Source of the DNA: Anaerolineales bacterium UBA6055
GTDB lineage: Bacteria > Chloroflexota > Anaerolineae > Aggregatilineales > Phototrophicaceae
DNA: 64,000 nucleotides
Direction: 5' to 3'
NCBI GenBank assembly: GCA_002428985.1
Contig: DIYL01000054.1
Span: 248,001-312,000, forward strand
Shown: piece after piece, positions 9,214 through 17,283 of the stretch
Layout of the letters: every line of letters starts with the position of its first letter
How positions within the stretch are numbered: the first letter of the stretch is position 1
Made by a program: the position numbers and the translations under genes
The notes under the pieces: model-generated
The model's database searches: none
The model's input: only the letters and a program-made list of their open reading frames with translations
What the model was told of the DNA's origin: nothing

Positions 9214-9903
9214 TTAGGTTTCCAGCAATCCTAATGCCCAATGGCGTTCAGATTCGAGGTGATCCAACAAATACATACTTAAGGATTCTGGTGATTGTTC
9301 CATAATTGCGGCAAAAATCTTGAGGTGCTCGCGATGGGATGCCTGTAAGTCATTGAAGGTGTAGTCTTTCGACATGCGTAATACATAAGAATGTGTATCA
9401 TTCTGTTGATAAAGTTGCATCATTCGGTCAGGTCCGCCGCATTGAACAAGATATTCATGGAATTTTCTATCCAGTTCAAGATACTTAACAACTTTTAATC
9501 TTTCATCTATATCACTATCTGCGATGAGTTCTTCCATTTCGGATTGTATGTCATCCAAAAACATATAATCATCATCATCCAAATACTTAAACAAACACAA
9601 TGCCACATATAATTCAAACGCACTACGTATCTTGAAATTACCTTCTAAAACATCCGCATCTATTGGTGCAACAAAGGTTCCACGACGTGCCTCAATCTTT
9701 ACAAAACCTTCCAATTCTAACTGCTTCAATGCCATTTTGATTGGGGTACGACTTACCTGCAATTGCTCTTCTAGTTCAGTCAGGTTGATACGCTGACCAG
9801 GAGCTAAATTGGCGGTACAAATCCAATCGCGCAACACACGATAGACAGCATCATTTAAGTTTGGGGTTTCGATAGGTTGTAGACGGTTTGCCTTATTCAA
9901 CAC
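9214..9903 (-). CDS. GntR-family transcriptional regulator, FadR/FCD subfamily
   Basis: 229 aa. Residues ~14-80 form the winged helix-turn-helix ('VSRTPIKMALKQLELEGFVK', then the wing 'ARRGTFVAP'). Residues ~90-215 form the all-helical FCD ligand domain, with Asp/His metal-ligand candidates in 'DRKFHEYL' and 'SHREHLKIF'. The start is GTG at 9903; a TTG follows immediately. It is convergent with the Gfo/Idh/MocA gene and divergent from the 15-gene catabolic run at 10155. It could control either or both, most likely as a repressor released by a carboxylate or sugar-acid ligand, as is usual in this subfamily. Confidence 0.9.
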   Translation of the reverse strand: MLNKANRLQPIETPNLNDAVYRVLRDWICTANLAPGQRINLTELEEQLQVSRTPIKMALKQLELEGFVKIEARRGTFVAPIDADVLEGNFKIRSAFELYVALCLFKYLDDDDYMFLDDIQSEMEELIADSDIDERLKVVKYLELDRKFHEYLVQCGGPDRMMQLYQQNDTHSYVLRMSKDYTFNDLQASHREHLKIFAAIMEQSPESLSMYLLDHLESERHWALGLLET

Positions 9904-9997
9904 GCAGTGTTAGCCTGTAATTTATCTTATGTTATGCGAAATGTTAAATATACGCTATCGGAAAATTTAGCTCTCGTCAATGATATTCATCGTTACC

Positions 9998-10013
9998 TGT
10001 GAAAACAATCACA
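9998..10013. promoter_or_regulatory. CRP/FNR-type box, perfect TGTGA-N6-TCACA
   Basis: TGTGA (9998-10002), a 6-base spacer, and TCACA (10009-10013) match the classical CRP recognition palindrome exactly. The box ends 3 bases before a TTGACA -35 element, about 45 bases upstream of the predicted start of the catabolic run. It would suit carbon-source-dependent activation by a CRP-family protein. The protein itself is not encoded in the window. Confidence 0.6.
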
Positions 10014-10016
10014 AAT

Positions 10017-10045
10017 TTGACATCCAGAGCAAATATGGTTATTCT
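10017..10045 (+). promoter_or_regulatory. Predicted sigma-70 promoter of the catabolic run
   Basis: TTGACA (10017-10022), a 17-base spacer, then TATTCT (10040-10045). The -10 matches 4 of 6 consensus positions. The resulting leader before the thiolase-like gene is about 100 bases. A weak -10 beside a CRP-type box is what an activator-dependent promoter would look like. Confidence 0.5.
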
Positions 10046-10118
10046 CAACTGAAATCTGAAATTTCACAAAAAAGTTTATTGGAATAAAAATTGATACAGT
10101 CGCTTTCCTTCTATCTTC

Positions 10119-10144
10119 ACTCACACTTAAGCAGTAATGTGAGT
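10119..10144 (+). promoter_or_regulatory. Leader hairpin/inverted repeat before the first catabolic gene
   Basis: ACTCACA (10119-10125) and TGTGAGT (10138-10144) form a 7-bp stem with a 12-base loop, ending 10 bases before the ATG at 10155, where no clear Shine-Dalgarno is seen. It may be an operator half-site pair or a translational control hairpin. Confidence 0.35.
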
Positions 10145-10154
10145 TAACCTAATC

Positions 10155-11354
10155 ATGAAACAATTACCTGTTGTTGTTGGCGTTGGTTACACCAAAATCG
10201 CATCAGAACATCGTGACGCAAGTTTACGAGATTTGATGGTCGATGCAGTTTTGGCTTGCGTAACGGATAGCGGGTTAGATAACCTCGATGCCGTTGAACA
10301 TGGTCTCACCAGTTATGAAAGCGACCACTTCAACTTACAGATGACGCTTGGTGCAATTCTACACGATACAATAGGTATGATCCCTAAGCCAAATGCTCGG
10401 ATTGAAGGCGGTGGCGCGACAGGTGCATTAGCATTACGTACTGCATGGGCACATATCCAAAGTGGACTATGCGACTCGATCTTGGTATATGGCTGCGAGA
10501 AAAATGGGCGTGGCGTCTCATCTAGAACTGCCAATCAACTCTTTGCACTATCTGCGGATGCTGACTGGGAAATGATGATCGGTGGAACATATACCAGCTT
10601 TTATGCTTCGATGATCCGCGCACACATGGAAGAATACGGCACAACGGAAGAGCAATTCGCACATGTTGCTGTCCGCAATCGGCATAATGCTCAATTTAAT
10701 GACATAGCGCAGAAACCAATGGACATCACAATTGACGATGTGATGACATCCCGTCCAGTTGCTGAACCTTATAAATTACTCGATTGTAGTTTACTGAGCG
10801 ACGGAGCAGCATGTATCTTATTAAGCACTGACGAATGGGCAAAACAACATAGCAAAAATTACGCAAATCGTCCTAAAGTATTGTTTTCAGGGACAGGCTG
10901 TGGAACAGATACTATGCGACTTGGCGATCGCTATCCAGACATCACCAATTTCCAAGCAAAACAAACCGCTGCACAACAAGCCTACAGTATGGCAAACATC
11001 ACAGATCCTGTGAATCAAATCGATGTTGCTGAGCTTTATGACAGTTATAGCGGGGTCGAGATTCAAGCAGTCGAAGATCTCGGTTTTGTAGATGCAGGAC
11101 AGGGTGGAGTAGCCGTTGCCAGTGGACAGTTCGATCTTGATGGCGATTTACCCGTCAATACAAGTGGCGGTTTATTGGGTAGGGGTGCGCCTGTTGGTGC
11201 GACAGGTATTTTACAAGCGATTGAAATTACCGAACAATTGTGGGAGCAAGTTGACCCACGTCGTCAAGTTGCCGGTGCACGTCGTGGATTAACCGACACA
11301 CATGCAGGTATCGCCAGTATGAGCGTAGTCAATATTTTCGAGCGTCAGGATTAA
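10155..11354 (+). CDS. Thiolase-like protein of SCP2/lipid-transfer type lacking the thiolase Cys and His
   Basis: 399 aa, thiolase fold throughout. Key catalytic positions are changed. The nucleophile motif reads EGGGATG (84-90), with Gly87 where thiolases have Cys. The C-terminal G-H-P motif reads RGAPVGATG (343-351), with Ala345 in place of His. The E-x-H-D motif reads ELYDSY, with Tyr295. A conventional thiolase reaction is therefore not expected. The next gene encodes a DUF35 protein. This pairing, with loss of the Cys, is known from Ltp2-type steroid retro-aldolases, which cleave a beta-hydroxyacyl-CoA in complex with a DUF35 partner. I infer an acyl-CoA aldolase-like or non-decarboxylating role here; the substrate is unknown. 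Confidence 0.85.
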   Translation: MKQLPVVVGVGYTKIASEHRDASLRDLMVDAVLACVTDSGLDNLDAVEHGLTSYESDHFNLQMTLGAILHDTIGMIPKPNARIEGGGATGALALRTAWAHIQSGLCDSILVYGCEKNGRGVSSRTANQLFALSADADWEMMIGGTYTSFYASMIRAHMEEYGTTEEQFAHVAVRNRHNAQFNDIAQKPMDITIDDVMTSRPVAEPYKLLDCSLLSDGAACILLSTDEWAKQHSKNYANRPKVLFSGTGCGTDTMRLGDRYPDITNFQAKQTAAQQAYSMANITDPVNQIDVAELYDSYSGVEIQAVEDLGFVDAGQGGVAVASGQFDLDGDLPVNTSGGLLGRGAPVGATGILQAIEITEQLWEQVDPRRQVAGARRGLTDTHAGIASMSVVNIFERQD

Positions 11355-11359
11355 GTGAT

Positions 11360-11887
11360 ATGTCTGACAAAGTAAAAAGCATCATTGACGTACAGACAAT
11401 TGAATCGGACTCACAAACCGATGATAGGTGGTCAGATTTCCGTCAAATAGAACGTATCACGATCGAGTTGAGTCAGCGTTACAAATATAGCCTTGGACGA
11501 TATTCACGTTTTTTTATAGAACTTGAAAATCATAAATTCTACGCCACCAAATGCTCAAAATGTAACAAAGTTTATGCACCACCACGTCCATTTTCCCCTG
11601 ATAGTATGGATATCACAGAGTGGACCGAGTTATCAGGGGAAGGTACAGTCAAAACATTTTCAGTACTTCATTTTGCTCCAGGTACAAATGATGATGTCAA
11701 TGCACTACAAACACCATATATATTAGCTTATGTTCATTTAGACGGTGCAGATACATTATTCCCACACTTACTTAAAGCATCAGCAAATGATGTTCACATC
11801 GGCATGCGTGTCAAAGTCGCTTATGCTGATGAACCTGTGAGCCATCCTATCCACCTCATGTATTTTATCCCAATGGAGGTTTCATGA
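11360..11887 (+). CDS. DUF35 / OB-fold acyl-CoA-associated protein with half a zinc ribbon
   Basis: 175 aa, starting 6 bases after the thiolase-like stop. Residues ~55-85 form the rubredoxin-like zinc ribbon: CSKC at 65-68 is intact. The second pair, normally C-P-x-C after 'PPRP', reads FSPDS with Ser79 and Ser82. Residues ~90-170 form the OB-fold ('GEGTVKTFSVLHFAP', 'PYILAYVHLDG'). DUF35 proteins are obligate partners of thiolase-superfamily enzymes and contribute to the acyl-CoA site. Loss of one Cys pair suggests that zinc is bound weakly or not at all. The C-terminus overlaps the DhaK start by 4 bases. Confidence 0.85.
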   Translation: MSDKVKSIIDVQTIESDSQTDDRWSDFRQIERITIELSQRYKYSLGRYSRFFIELENHKFYATKCSKCNKVYAPPRPFSPDSMDITEWTELSGEGTVKTFSVLHFAPGTNDDVNALQTPYILAYVHLDGADTLFPHLLKASANDVHIGMRVKVAYADEPVSHPIHLMYFIPMEVS

Positions 11888-12894
11888 GTGCACGCAAGAA
11901 AAAATTAATCAATCAACCAGAAAATATACTCAATGAGATGTTAAGTGGTTTTACACAAGCCTATAGTGATATTGTCAAGCTAACAGACAATGGACTGGTC
12001 GTTCGTGCTCAACCCAAAGCTCAAGGAAAAGTCGGGCTAGTTATCGGCAACGGAAGTGGGCATGAGCCTGCAATGATTGGTTTGATTGGTGAAGGGCTAT
12101 TTGATGTCAATGTCGCTGGCGAAATATTCACAGCACCCGGACCTGAACGTATCGTAGAAGGGATCAAAGCAGCCGACCATGGGGCAGGAGTCTTGGTATG
12201 TGTCTCGCATCATGCAGGCGACCTGATGAACGCAGAGATGGCATTAGAACTCTGTGAAATGGAAGACATTGATAATGTAGATATGGTCATCTTATATGAC
12301 GATATATCCAGTGCACCAAAAGGAAGTGAACCAGAACGACGGGGAACTGCTGGATTATTTTTCGTCTGGAAGATGCTAGGGGCATATGCTGAGCAAAGTG
12401 GAGATTTAGCGGCAACCAAAGCAATGGCAGAAAAAATTCGTGATAACACCCGCACCCTTGCGATGGCACTCACATCATGTGCAAGTCCAATCACAAGGGA
12501 AATCATGTTCGAAATGCCCGATGATGAGATGGAAATCGGCATGGGTGTTCACGGTGAAATGGGCATGGGACGTCAAAAAGTTGTCAGTGCAGACGAAACT
12601 ATCGACCTAATGTTACCCCCAATTCTGGAAGACTTACCATTTCAATCCGGCGACGAAGTCATCGTTATGTTGAATAATAGCGGTAGCATGACATTGATGG
12701 AGCTCTATATTCTCTATAATCGCGTTGCCCAAAAACTCGATGAAGCTAGTATCAAGGTGTACAAGTCTTGGATTGGGCCATATGCAACCACTCAAGAAAT
12801 GGCTGGGTTCGCATTATCTTTGTGCAAAGTAGATGACGAGCTCAAAGGACTTTGGGACGCACCAGCAAATGGAGCATCAGTCAAACAACTATGA
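11884..12894 (+). CDS. dhaK: Dihydroxyacetone kinase-type subunit DhaK (ketose kinase, substrate-binding subunit)
   Basis: 336 aa, normal DhaK length. The substrate site is recognisable: GNGSGHEP at 55-62 and the covalent-substrate histidine H223 in GMGVHGEMGMG. DhaK binds a ketose through a hemiaminal to this His while DhaL supplies the phosphoryl group. The next gene is DhaL, but no DhaM phosphocarrier is present in the window. The pair may therefore be an ATP-dependent kinase, as in the L- and D-erythrulose kinases of this family, rather than the PTS-linked glycerone kinase. Position next to a sugar isomerase and an aldolase fits phosphorylation of a ketose or of a short ketotriose/tetrose. 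Confidence 0.9.
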   Translation: MSARKKKLINQPENILNEMLSGFTQAYSDIVKLTDNGLVVRAQPKAQGKVGLVIGNGSGHEPAMIGLIGEGLFDVNVAGEIFTAPGPERIVEGIKAADHGAGVLVCVSHHAGDLMNAEMALELCEMEDIDNVDMVILYDDISSAPKGSEPERRGTAGLFFVWKMLGAYAEQSGDLAATKAMAEKIRDNTRTLAMALTSCASPITREIMFEMPDDEMEIGMGVHGEMGMGRQKVVSADETIDLMLPPILEDLPFQSGDEVIVMLNNSGSMTLMELYILYNRVAQKLDEASIKVYKSWIGPYATTQEMAGFALSLCKVDDELKGLWDAPANGASVKQL

Positions 12895-13520
12895 GCAACA
12901 TCACCGTACAACACGCAATTGGTCTCATTGAGGCAATCTCGGAAACATTGACCGCTAACAAAGATATGTTAAATCAATTAGATTCGGCATTAGGTGATGG
13001 TGACCATGGCACTGGTATTACGACAGGTTTTGCCGAAGCTGTCAACACTATCAGCACACTTGAGTCGCCAGCGCTATCGGATGTATGGTCAACAAGTGCA
13101 AAAGTACTTATTAATCGCATGGGCGGTGCATCCGGCGCATTGTTTGGAACATTTTTCCTTAAAGGTGTGGCGCTTACCAAAGAGAAAACGACCTTATCCA
13201 AATCTGATATGAATGCAATTTTTGAAGCAGGTTTAGACGGTGTCAAACAACGTGGTAAATCAGATGTTGGTGATAAAACCATGGTAGATGCGCTAAGCCC
13301 TGCAGTAGTGGCGTTTAAACAGCAGGAAAACTTTATCGATGCATGGCAAGAAGCCAGCACAGCAGCACGAACTGGTGCAGAATCAACAAAAAATTTGGTC
13401 GCCAAGCATGGACGTGCTAAGTTCACAGGGGAGAGAGCAGTCGGTCACCAAGATGCAGGCGCAACATCTATCGCACTTATGTTTGAGGCAATGCAAAATT
13501 ATTGGGAGAATATTGACTAA
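12891..13520 (+). CDS. dhaL: Dihydroxyacetone kinase-type subunit DhaL (nucleotide-binding subunit)
   Basis: 209 aa from the ATG at 12891, which overlaps the DhaK stop as ATGA; an upstream ATG at 12852 lies inside dhaK and is rejected. The metal/nucleotide site is clear: Asp31, Asp36 and Asp38 in DSALGDGDHG, matching the three Mg-ADP aspartates of DhaL. 'GGASGALFGTFF' and 'GKSDVGDKTMVDAL' follow in the correct order. It transfers phosphate to the ketose held by DhaK. The isomerase gene overlaps its end at 13520. Confidence 0.9.
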   Translation: MSNITVQHAIGLIEAISETLTANKDMLNQLDSALGDGDHGTGITTGFAEAVNTISTLESPALSDVWSTSAKVLINRMGGASGALFGTFFLKGVALTKEKTTLSKSDMNAIFEAGLDGVKQRGKSDVGDKTMVDALSPAVVAFKQQENFIDAWQEASTAARTGAESTKNLVAKHGRAKFTGERAVGHQDAGATSIALMFEAMQNYWENID

Positions 13521-14965
13521 TGGCAAAACATAAATTACGGGTCGGATACATCGGCACATCAATTTCATCGTATTATGGTGGTGAATATAATCAACGTCCA
13601 CGCGCGATTGAAGGCTTAGAAAAACTTGCAGAAGAACTCGATTTCCAATTGATTGCGGTGCATGATGAAGTTATGACCGAAGAGGGATCAATTCGAGCAG
13701 CAGAATATCTCAAGGATAATGAGGTTGATTTTCTACTTTTGCAAACCGCTGCCTGTAGTATGGGTGAACAACTCTTGCCATTGGTCAAAGTTGCACCGCG
13801 TATGGGAATCTGGGCAACCCCTGATCCTGAACAAGAAGGCGAAATCAAGATTCACTCGGTTGTGTCGATGAGTCACTTCGCTTCCATCATGAAGCGGTAT
13901 CTCAAACACGAGAATATTCCCTTCAAATGGTTTTATGGTCACGTCGAAACCGAAGAATTCCAATCACGTTTTGCTGTCACGATTCGTGCGTTGACAGCTG
14001 TCAAAAATATGGAACGTTCACGCATCGGTTGGATTGGAAATCTATCTCCTGGTTTTAATGATATGATTTTTGACGAACGTTTACTGCGTAGTCGAATGGG
14101 AATTTCTGTATTACCACATGAGCTAGCTGAGCTTGTCGAACGTGCAAAAGGGTACGATCCTGAACCAATTAGCAAGACAGTTAACGAAATCAAGTCAGTT
14201 GCCCGTGAAATCACAGTGACAGAAAATAGCGCATTTGACCGTGTCACCCGCGTCTATATGGCGATGCGTGACATGGCGGCTGAATATAATTATGATGCGC
14301 TAGCGGTACAGTGTTGGCCTAACTTCCAATCATATTTCAAGATCGCCCCTTGTATGGCATATAGCTGGCTGGGAAGCGAAGATGGAATTGCGGTATCATG
14401 TGAAGGTGATGTGCTTGGGGCAGCCAGTATGTACCTTCTAAATGTCCTCACAGGCAGACAAGGGTCATCCACCTTACTTGATATGACAGCTTTAGATCCT
14501 GAAACCAATGCGATGTTGATGTGGCACTGTGGTGTATCTCCAAGACACTTCTCCGATGATAACGGTATTGCATGGGTCGACCATGTCACACTTGGTCGTA
14601 AAGGCGATGATGGTCCCTATGGTGTTGCAGGCGACCAAGTCTTTGCACCACAAGAAACAACTGTCAGCTATATAGGTGACGACGGTAGTAGTTTATTAGT
14701 TATCCATGCCGATATTATCAAACATAAGAAAAAAGGGTTTGATGGAACACGGGGTTGGTTCTCGCATTTTGAACTCAACAAGAAGCCGATTAATCTTATG
14801 GATCTCATCAATACACTCACCGTACGCGGTCATGAACATCACTTTGCAGTTGGACAAGGTGATGTCACCGATGAACTGATGGAATTTGCAGCATGGAAAG
14901 GCATGCGTTTAATCGAGCATGTTCCACAAACCAATTACCTTCAATTAGAAGGCATTAATGCTTAG
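13520..14965 (+). CDS. L-fucose/L-arabinose isomerase-like protein
   Basis: 481 aa, the length of the AraA/FucI-type sugar isomerases, which convert aldoses to ketoses with a divalent metal. Metal-site candidates follow the family order: E295 in SCEGDV, D321 in LLDMTALDP and H336 in MWHCGVSP, with a C-terminal His cluster in RGHEHHFAVG. The N-terminal 'GYIGTSISSYYGGEY' and the 'LLLQTAACSMGEQLLPL' segment match the Rossmann-like domain of this superfamily. The overlap with dhaL indicates tight coupling, so the likely sequence is aldose to ketose, then ketose phosphate. The actual sugar is unknown; L-fucose itself is not implied, because many uncharacterised paralogues share this annotation. 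Confidence 0.82.
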   Translation: MAKHKLRVGYIGTSISSYYGGEYNQRPRAIEGLEKLAEELDFQLIAVHDEVMTEEGSIRAAEYLKDNEVDFLLLQTAACSMGEQLLPLVKVAPRMGIWATPDPEQEGEIKIHSVVSMSHFASIMKRYLKHENIPFKWFYGHVETEEFQSRFAVTIRALTAVKNMERSRIGWIGNLSPGFNDMIFDERLLRSRMGISVLPHELAELVERAKGYDPEPISKTVNEIKSVAREITVTENSAFDRVTRVYMAMRDMAAEYNYDALAVQCWPNFQSYFKIAPCMAYSWLGSEDGIAVSCEGDVLGAASMYLLNVLTGRQGSSTLLDMTALDPETNAMLMWHCGVSPRHFSDDNGIAWVDHVTLGRKGDDGPYGVAGDQVFAPQETTVSYIGDDGSSLLVIHADIIKHKKKGFDGTRGWFSHFELNKKPINLMDLINTLTVRGHEHHFAVGQGDVTDELMEFAAWKGMRLIEHVPQTNYLQLEGINA

Positions 14966-14973
14966 GAATAAAA

Positions 14974-14993
14974 CCCTCGTGTTGCTACGGGGG
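14974..14993 (+). terminator. Intergenic hairpin between isomerase and binding-protein genes
   Basis: CCCTCGT (14974-14980), loop GTTGCT, ACGGGGG (14987-14993): a 7-bp stem with one G-U pair. There is no U-run after it, so it is probably a processing or stabilising hairpin rather than a strong terminator. Confidence 0.4.
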
Positions 14994-15035
14994 ATATTCA
15001 AACTATTGTTTATAGAATGATATAAAGGAAACAAT

Positions 15036-16310
15036 ATGTTCAAAAAACTTTTACTTGTTATGGTTGTTCTTTTAGTCTCACTTCCACTTTTTGGCAGTGT
15101 GGTCGCACAAGATGACATGATGGAAATGGATCCTCCTCCCGGGTTTGAAAGTTGGGATCAGGTTGTGGCAGCAGCTGACGGTATGACCGTTAACTGGTAT
15201 ATGTGGGGTGGGTCGGATGCAATCAACGAATTTGTTGATACAACCTACGGCATTCCTTTGATGGAAGAATACAATGTTACACTTAACCGTGTTCCACTTG
15301 CAGATACTGTCGATGCAGTGAATCAAGTTTTGAGTGAAGCTGAAGCTGGCGTTGAAGGCGATGACGGTTCTGTTGACCTCATCTGGATTAATGGTGAAAA
15401 CTTCTTCACTCTGAAACAAGCTGACCTCCTCTTCGGTCCTTGGGCAGAAAATATTCCAAATAGTGCATTGGTTGACTGGGAAAATCCAGCGATGAACCTT
15501 GACTTTGGTCGCCCTGTAGAAGGATTCGAAAGCCCATGGTCTGGTGCACAATTCCACTTCATTTATGACTCAGCACGTATGAGCGAAGAAGATTTGCCAC
15601 GTAGCTATGCGGAACTTACCGAATGGATTGAAGCAAACCCAGGTCGCTTCACCTACATCGCACCAGGTCCAGGTGCATTCCAAGGTACACGCTTTGTCAA
15701 ACAAGCTCTGTTTGAAGTCAGTGGTGGTCAAGAACAATGGGTCGGCGACTTCGACGAAGACCTCTACAACGAATACGCTCCTGCACTTTGGGAACTTTTG
15801 AACAGCTGGGAAGAAAACTTGTGGCGTGGTGGTGAGACATACCCAATCAACGTCAACGAACTCCACGAACTCTTTGCTAACGGCGAAATTGATTTCACAA
15901 TTACACAATCAGTCGCAGGTGCAGGTCCAGCAATTGCTGAAGGTCTTATTCCACCAACCAGCCGTGCATTCGCATTTGAAAACAATATGATCGGTGACTT
16001 CAACTATGTAGCAATTCCATTCAATGCGCCAAACAAAGCAGCTGCAATGGTTCTTGCTAATCTAATTTTGCGCCCAGATCGTCAAGCAGAACAAATCCTC
16101 CCAGAAAATGGATTCGGATTGAACTTTGCAATTGACGTGACTCGCGTTGAAGATGAAGATGCACTCGCTGCACTTGATGAAGCGGCAAGCAACCTTGGCG
16201 AAGCAGCAGCAGATCCTGCTGATCTCGCAGCATCCCTAGTATCGGACATCGCTGCAGAATATCAAGCACTGATGGAAGCAGACTGGGAAGCAAACGTCCT
16301 GTTAGACTAA
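15036..16310 (+). CDS. ABC transporter substrate-binding protein, PotD/iron-thiamine-type
   Basis: 424 aa. Residues 1-25 are a signal peptide (MFKKLLLVMVVLLVSLPLF...) with cleavage near 'SVVA'; no lipobox cysteine is present. The mature protein has the family 1/6-type periplasmic fold: 'GMTVNWYMWGGSDAINEFVD' near residues 50-70, 'VDLIWINGENFFTLKQ' and 'YIAPGPGAFQGTRFV'. It resembles YnjB-like binding proteins (an uncharacterised branch of the PotD/AfuA/thiamine group). An AAAGGA ribosome site precedes the ATG. It is the ligand receptor of the importer formed by the next three genes. The ligand should be the sugar or sugar-derived compound handled by this run. Confidence 0.88.
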   Translation: MFKKLLLVMVVLLVSLPLFGSVVAQDDMMEMDPPPGFESWDQVVAAADGMTVNWYMWGGSDAINEFVDTTYGIPLMEEYNVTLNRVPLADTVDAVNQVLSEAEAGVEGDDGSVDLIWINGENFFTLKQADLLFGPWAENIPNSALVDWENPAMNLDFGRPVEGFESPWSGAQFHFIYDSARMSEEDLPRSYAELTEWIEANPGRFTYIAPGPGAFQGTRFVKQALFEVSGGQEQWVGDFDEDLYNEYAPALWELLNSWEENLWRGGETYPINVNELHELFANGEIDFTITQSVAGAGPAIAEGLIPPTSRAFAFENNMIGDFNYVAIPFNAPNKAAAMVLANLILRPDRQAEQILPENGFGLNFAIDVTRVEDEDALAALDEAASNLGEAAADPADLAASLVSDIAAEYQALMEADWEANVLLD

Positions 16311-16333
16311 TTTTCTAGCTCGATTTTTTGAAT

Positions 16334-16358
16334 GAGGGCAGGACATGTTTCTGCCCTC
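16334..16358 (+). terminator. Perfect hairpin between binding-protein and permease genes
   Basis: GAGGGCAG (16334-16341), a 9-base loop, CTGCCCTC (16351-16358): a perfect 8-bp stem beginning 24 bases after the binding-protein stop. No U-tract follows. It lies where a spurious ATG at 16332 would begin the permease and so supports the later start at 16404. The role is probably to protect the upstream binding-protein message or to attenuate read-through. Confidence 0.7.
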
Positions 16359-16403
16359 AACCCTGTACAAAGAAATATAGACCTATCAAGCAAAGGGTGC
16401 TTT

Positions 16404-17279
16404 ATGCAATGGGAACGATGGCGTATCCCTATCATGTTGGGACCAACACTCGCAGTTATTATTTTCCTTTTTATTGGCGGCTTATTATACGGTTTATTAC
16501 AAAGTCTTGGTTGGAATCCACGAATTGGTAATTTTGAACTATCACTCGATGCTTACATCAGCATCATGGCATCAGAACGTTATGCCTCACAATTCTGGTC
16601 AGGATTATTACTCACAATTTGGGTTAGCTTTGCCAGTACATTCTTTTCTGCAATCATCGCCATTTTTGGTGCATTGATGATTCGCAAAACGCGCTATGGT
16701 AAGCGATTTTCGACATTTTTGTTCCAACTGAATCTGCCGATACCCCATGTTGTCGCAGCAATCGGGATTCTATTTTTGTTCTCCCAAAGCGGTTTATTAT
16801 CAAGGATTGGCGCAGAAACCGGCATTATTGGCTCGCCATCTGAGTTTCCCGTATTAGTACGTGATCGATTCGGCGCAGGTATTATCCTTGCTTATATTTG
16901 GAAAGAAGTTCCATTTATCGGCATTATCGTGCTCGCGATCCTACAGTCGCTCGGTGAGGATTATGAAGATATTGCCGCAACCTTAGGTGCAAACCGCTGG
17001 CAACGGTTCCGTTATGTTGTCCTCCCATTGATTATGCCCGGACTACTTTCCGCATCGATTATCGTCTTTACATTTACATTCGGGTCTTATGAAGTTCCCG
17101 CAATTCTTGGGGTACGGTCAACCCGCATGTTACCTGTGATGTCGCTCGACTTCTTCCGCAATCCAGATTTAAATGCCCGTGCCGAAGGAATGGCAATGAG
17201 TATGGTCATTGCTGCCATCGCCCTTATCATGGTCTTGATTTATATGTGGATTAGTCGTCGTTCGGTCAGAGGAGAGTAA
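16404..17279 (+). CDS. ABC transporter permease 1
   Basis: 291 aa from the ATG at 16404, which has an AAAGGG ribosome site at 16392-16397; the in-frame ATG at 16332 would put an intergenic hairpin into the coding region. It is a PotB/AfuB-type permease with about six transmembrane helices. The EAA loop is 'EDIAATLGANRWQRFRYVVLPLI' at ~210-232, with the conserved G nine residues on. It forms the heterodimeric channel with the next permease, spaced 4 bases downstream. Confidence 0.88.
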   Translation: MQWERWRIPIMLGPTLAVIIFLFIGGLLYGLLQSLGWNPRIGNFELSLDAYISIMASERYASQFWSGLLLTIWVSFASTFFSAIIAIFGALMIRKTRYGKRFSTFLFQLNLPIPHVVAAIGILFLFSQSGLLSRIGAETGIIGSPSEFPVLVRDRFGAGIILAYIWKEVPFIGIIVLAILQSLGEDYEDIAATLGANRWQRFRYVVLPLIMPGLLSASIIVFTFTFGSYEVPAILGVRSTRMLPVMSLDFFRNPDLNARAEGMAMSMVIAAIALIMVLIYMWISRRSVRGE

Positions 17280-17283
17280 AATT

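Noticed and set aside
16332..16403. Longer start (ATG 16332) for permease 1
   Set aside because: It would place the perfect hairpin 16334-16358 inside the coding region and lacks a ribosome site; ATG 16404 has AAAGGG upstream.
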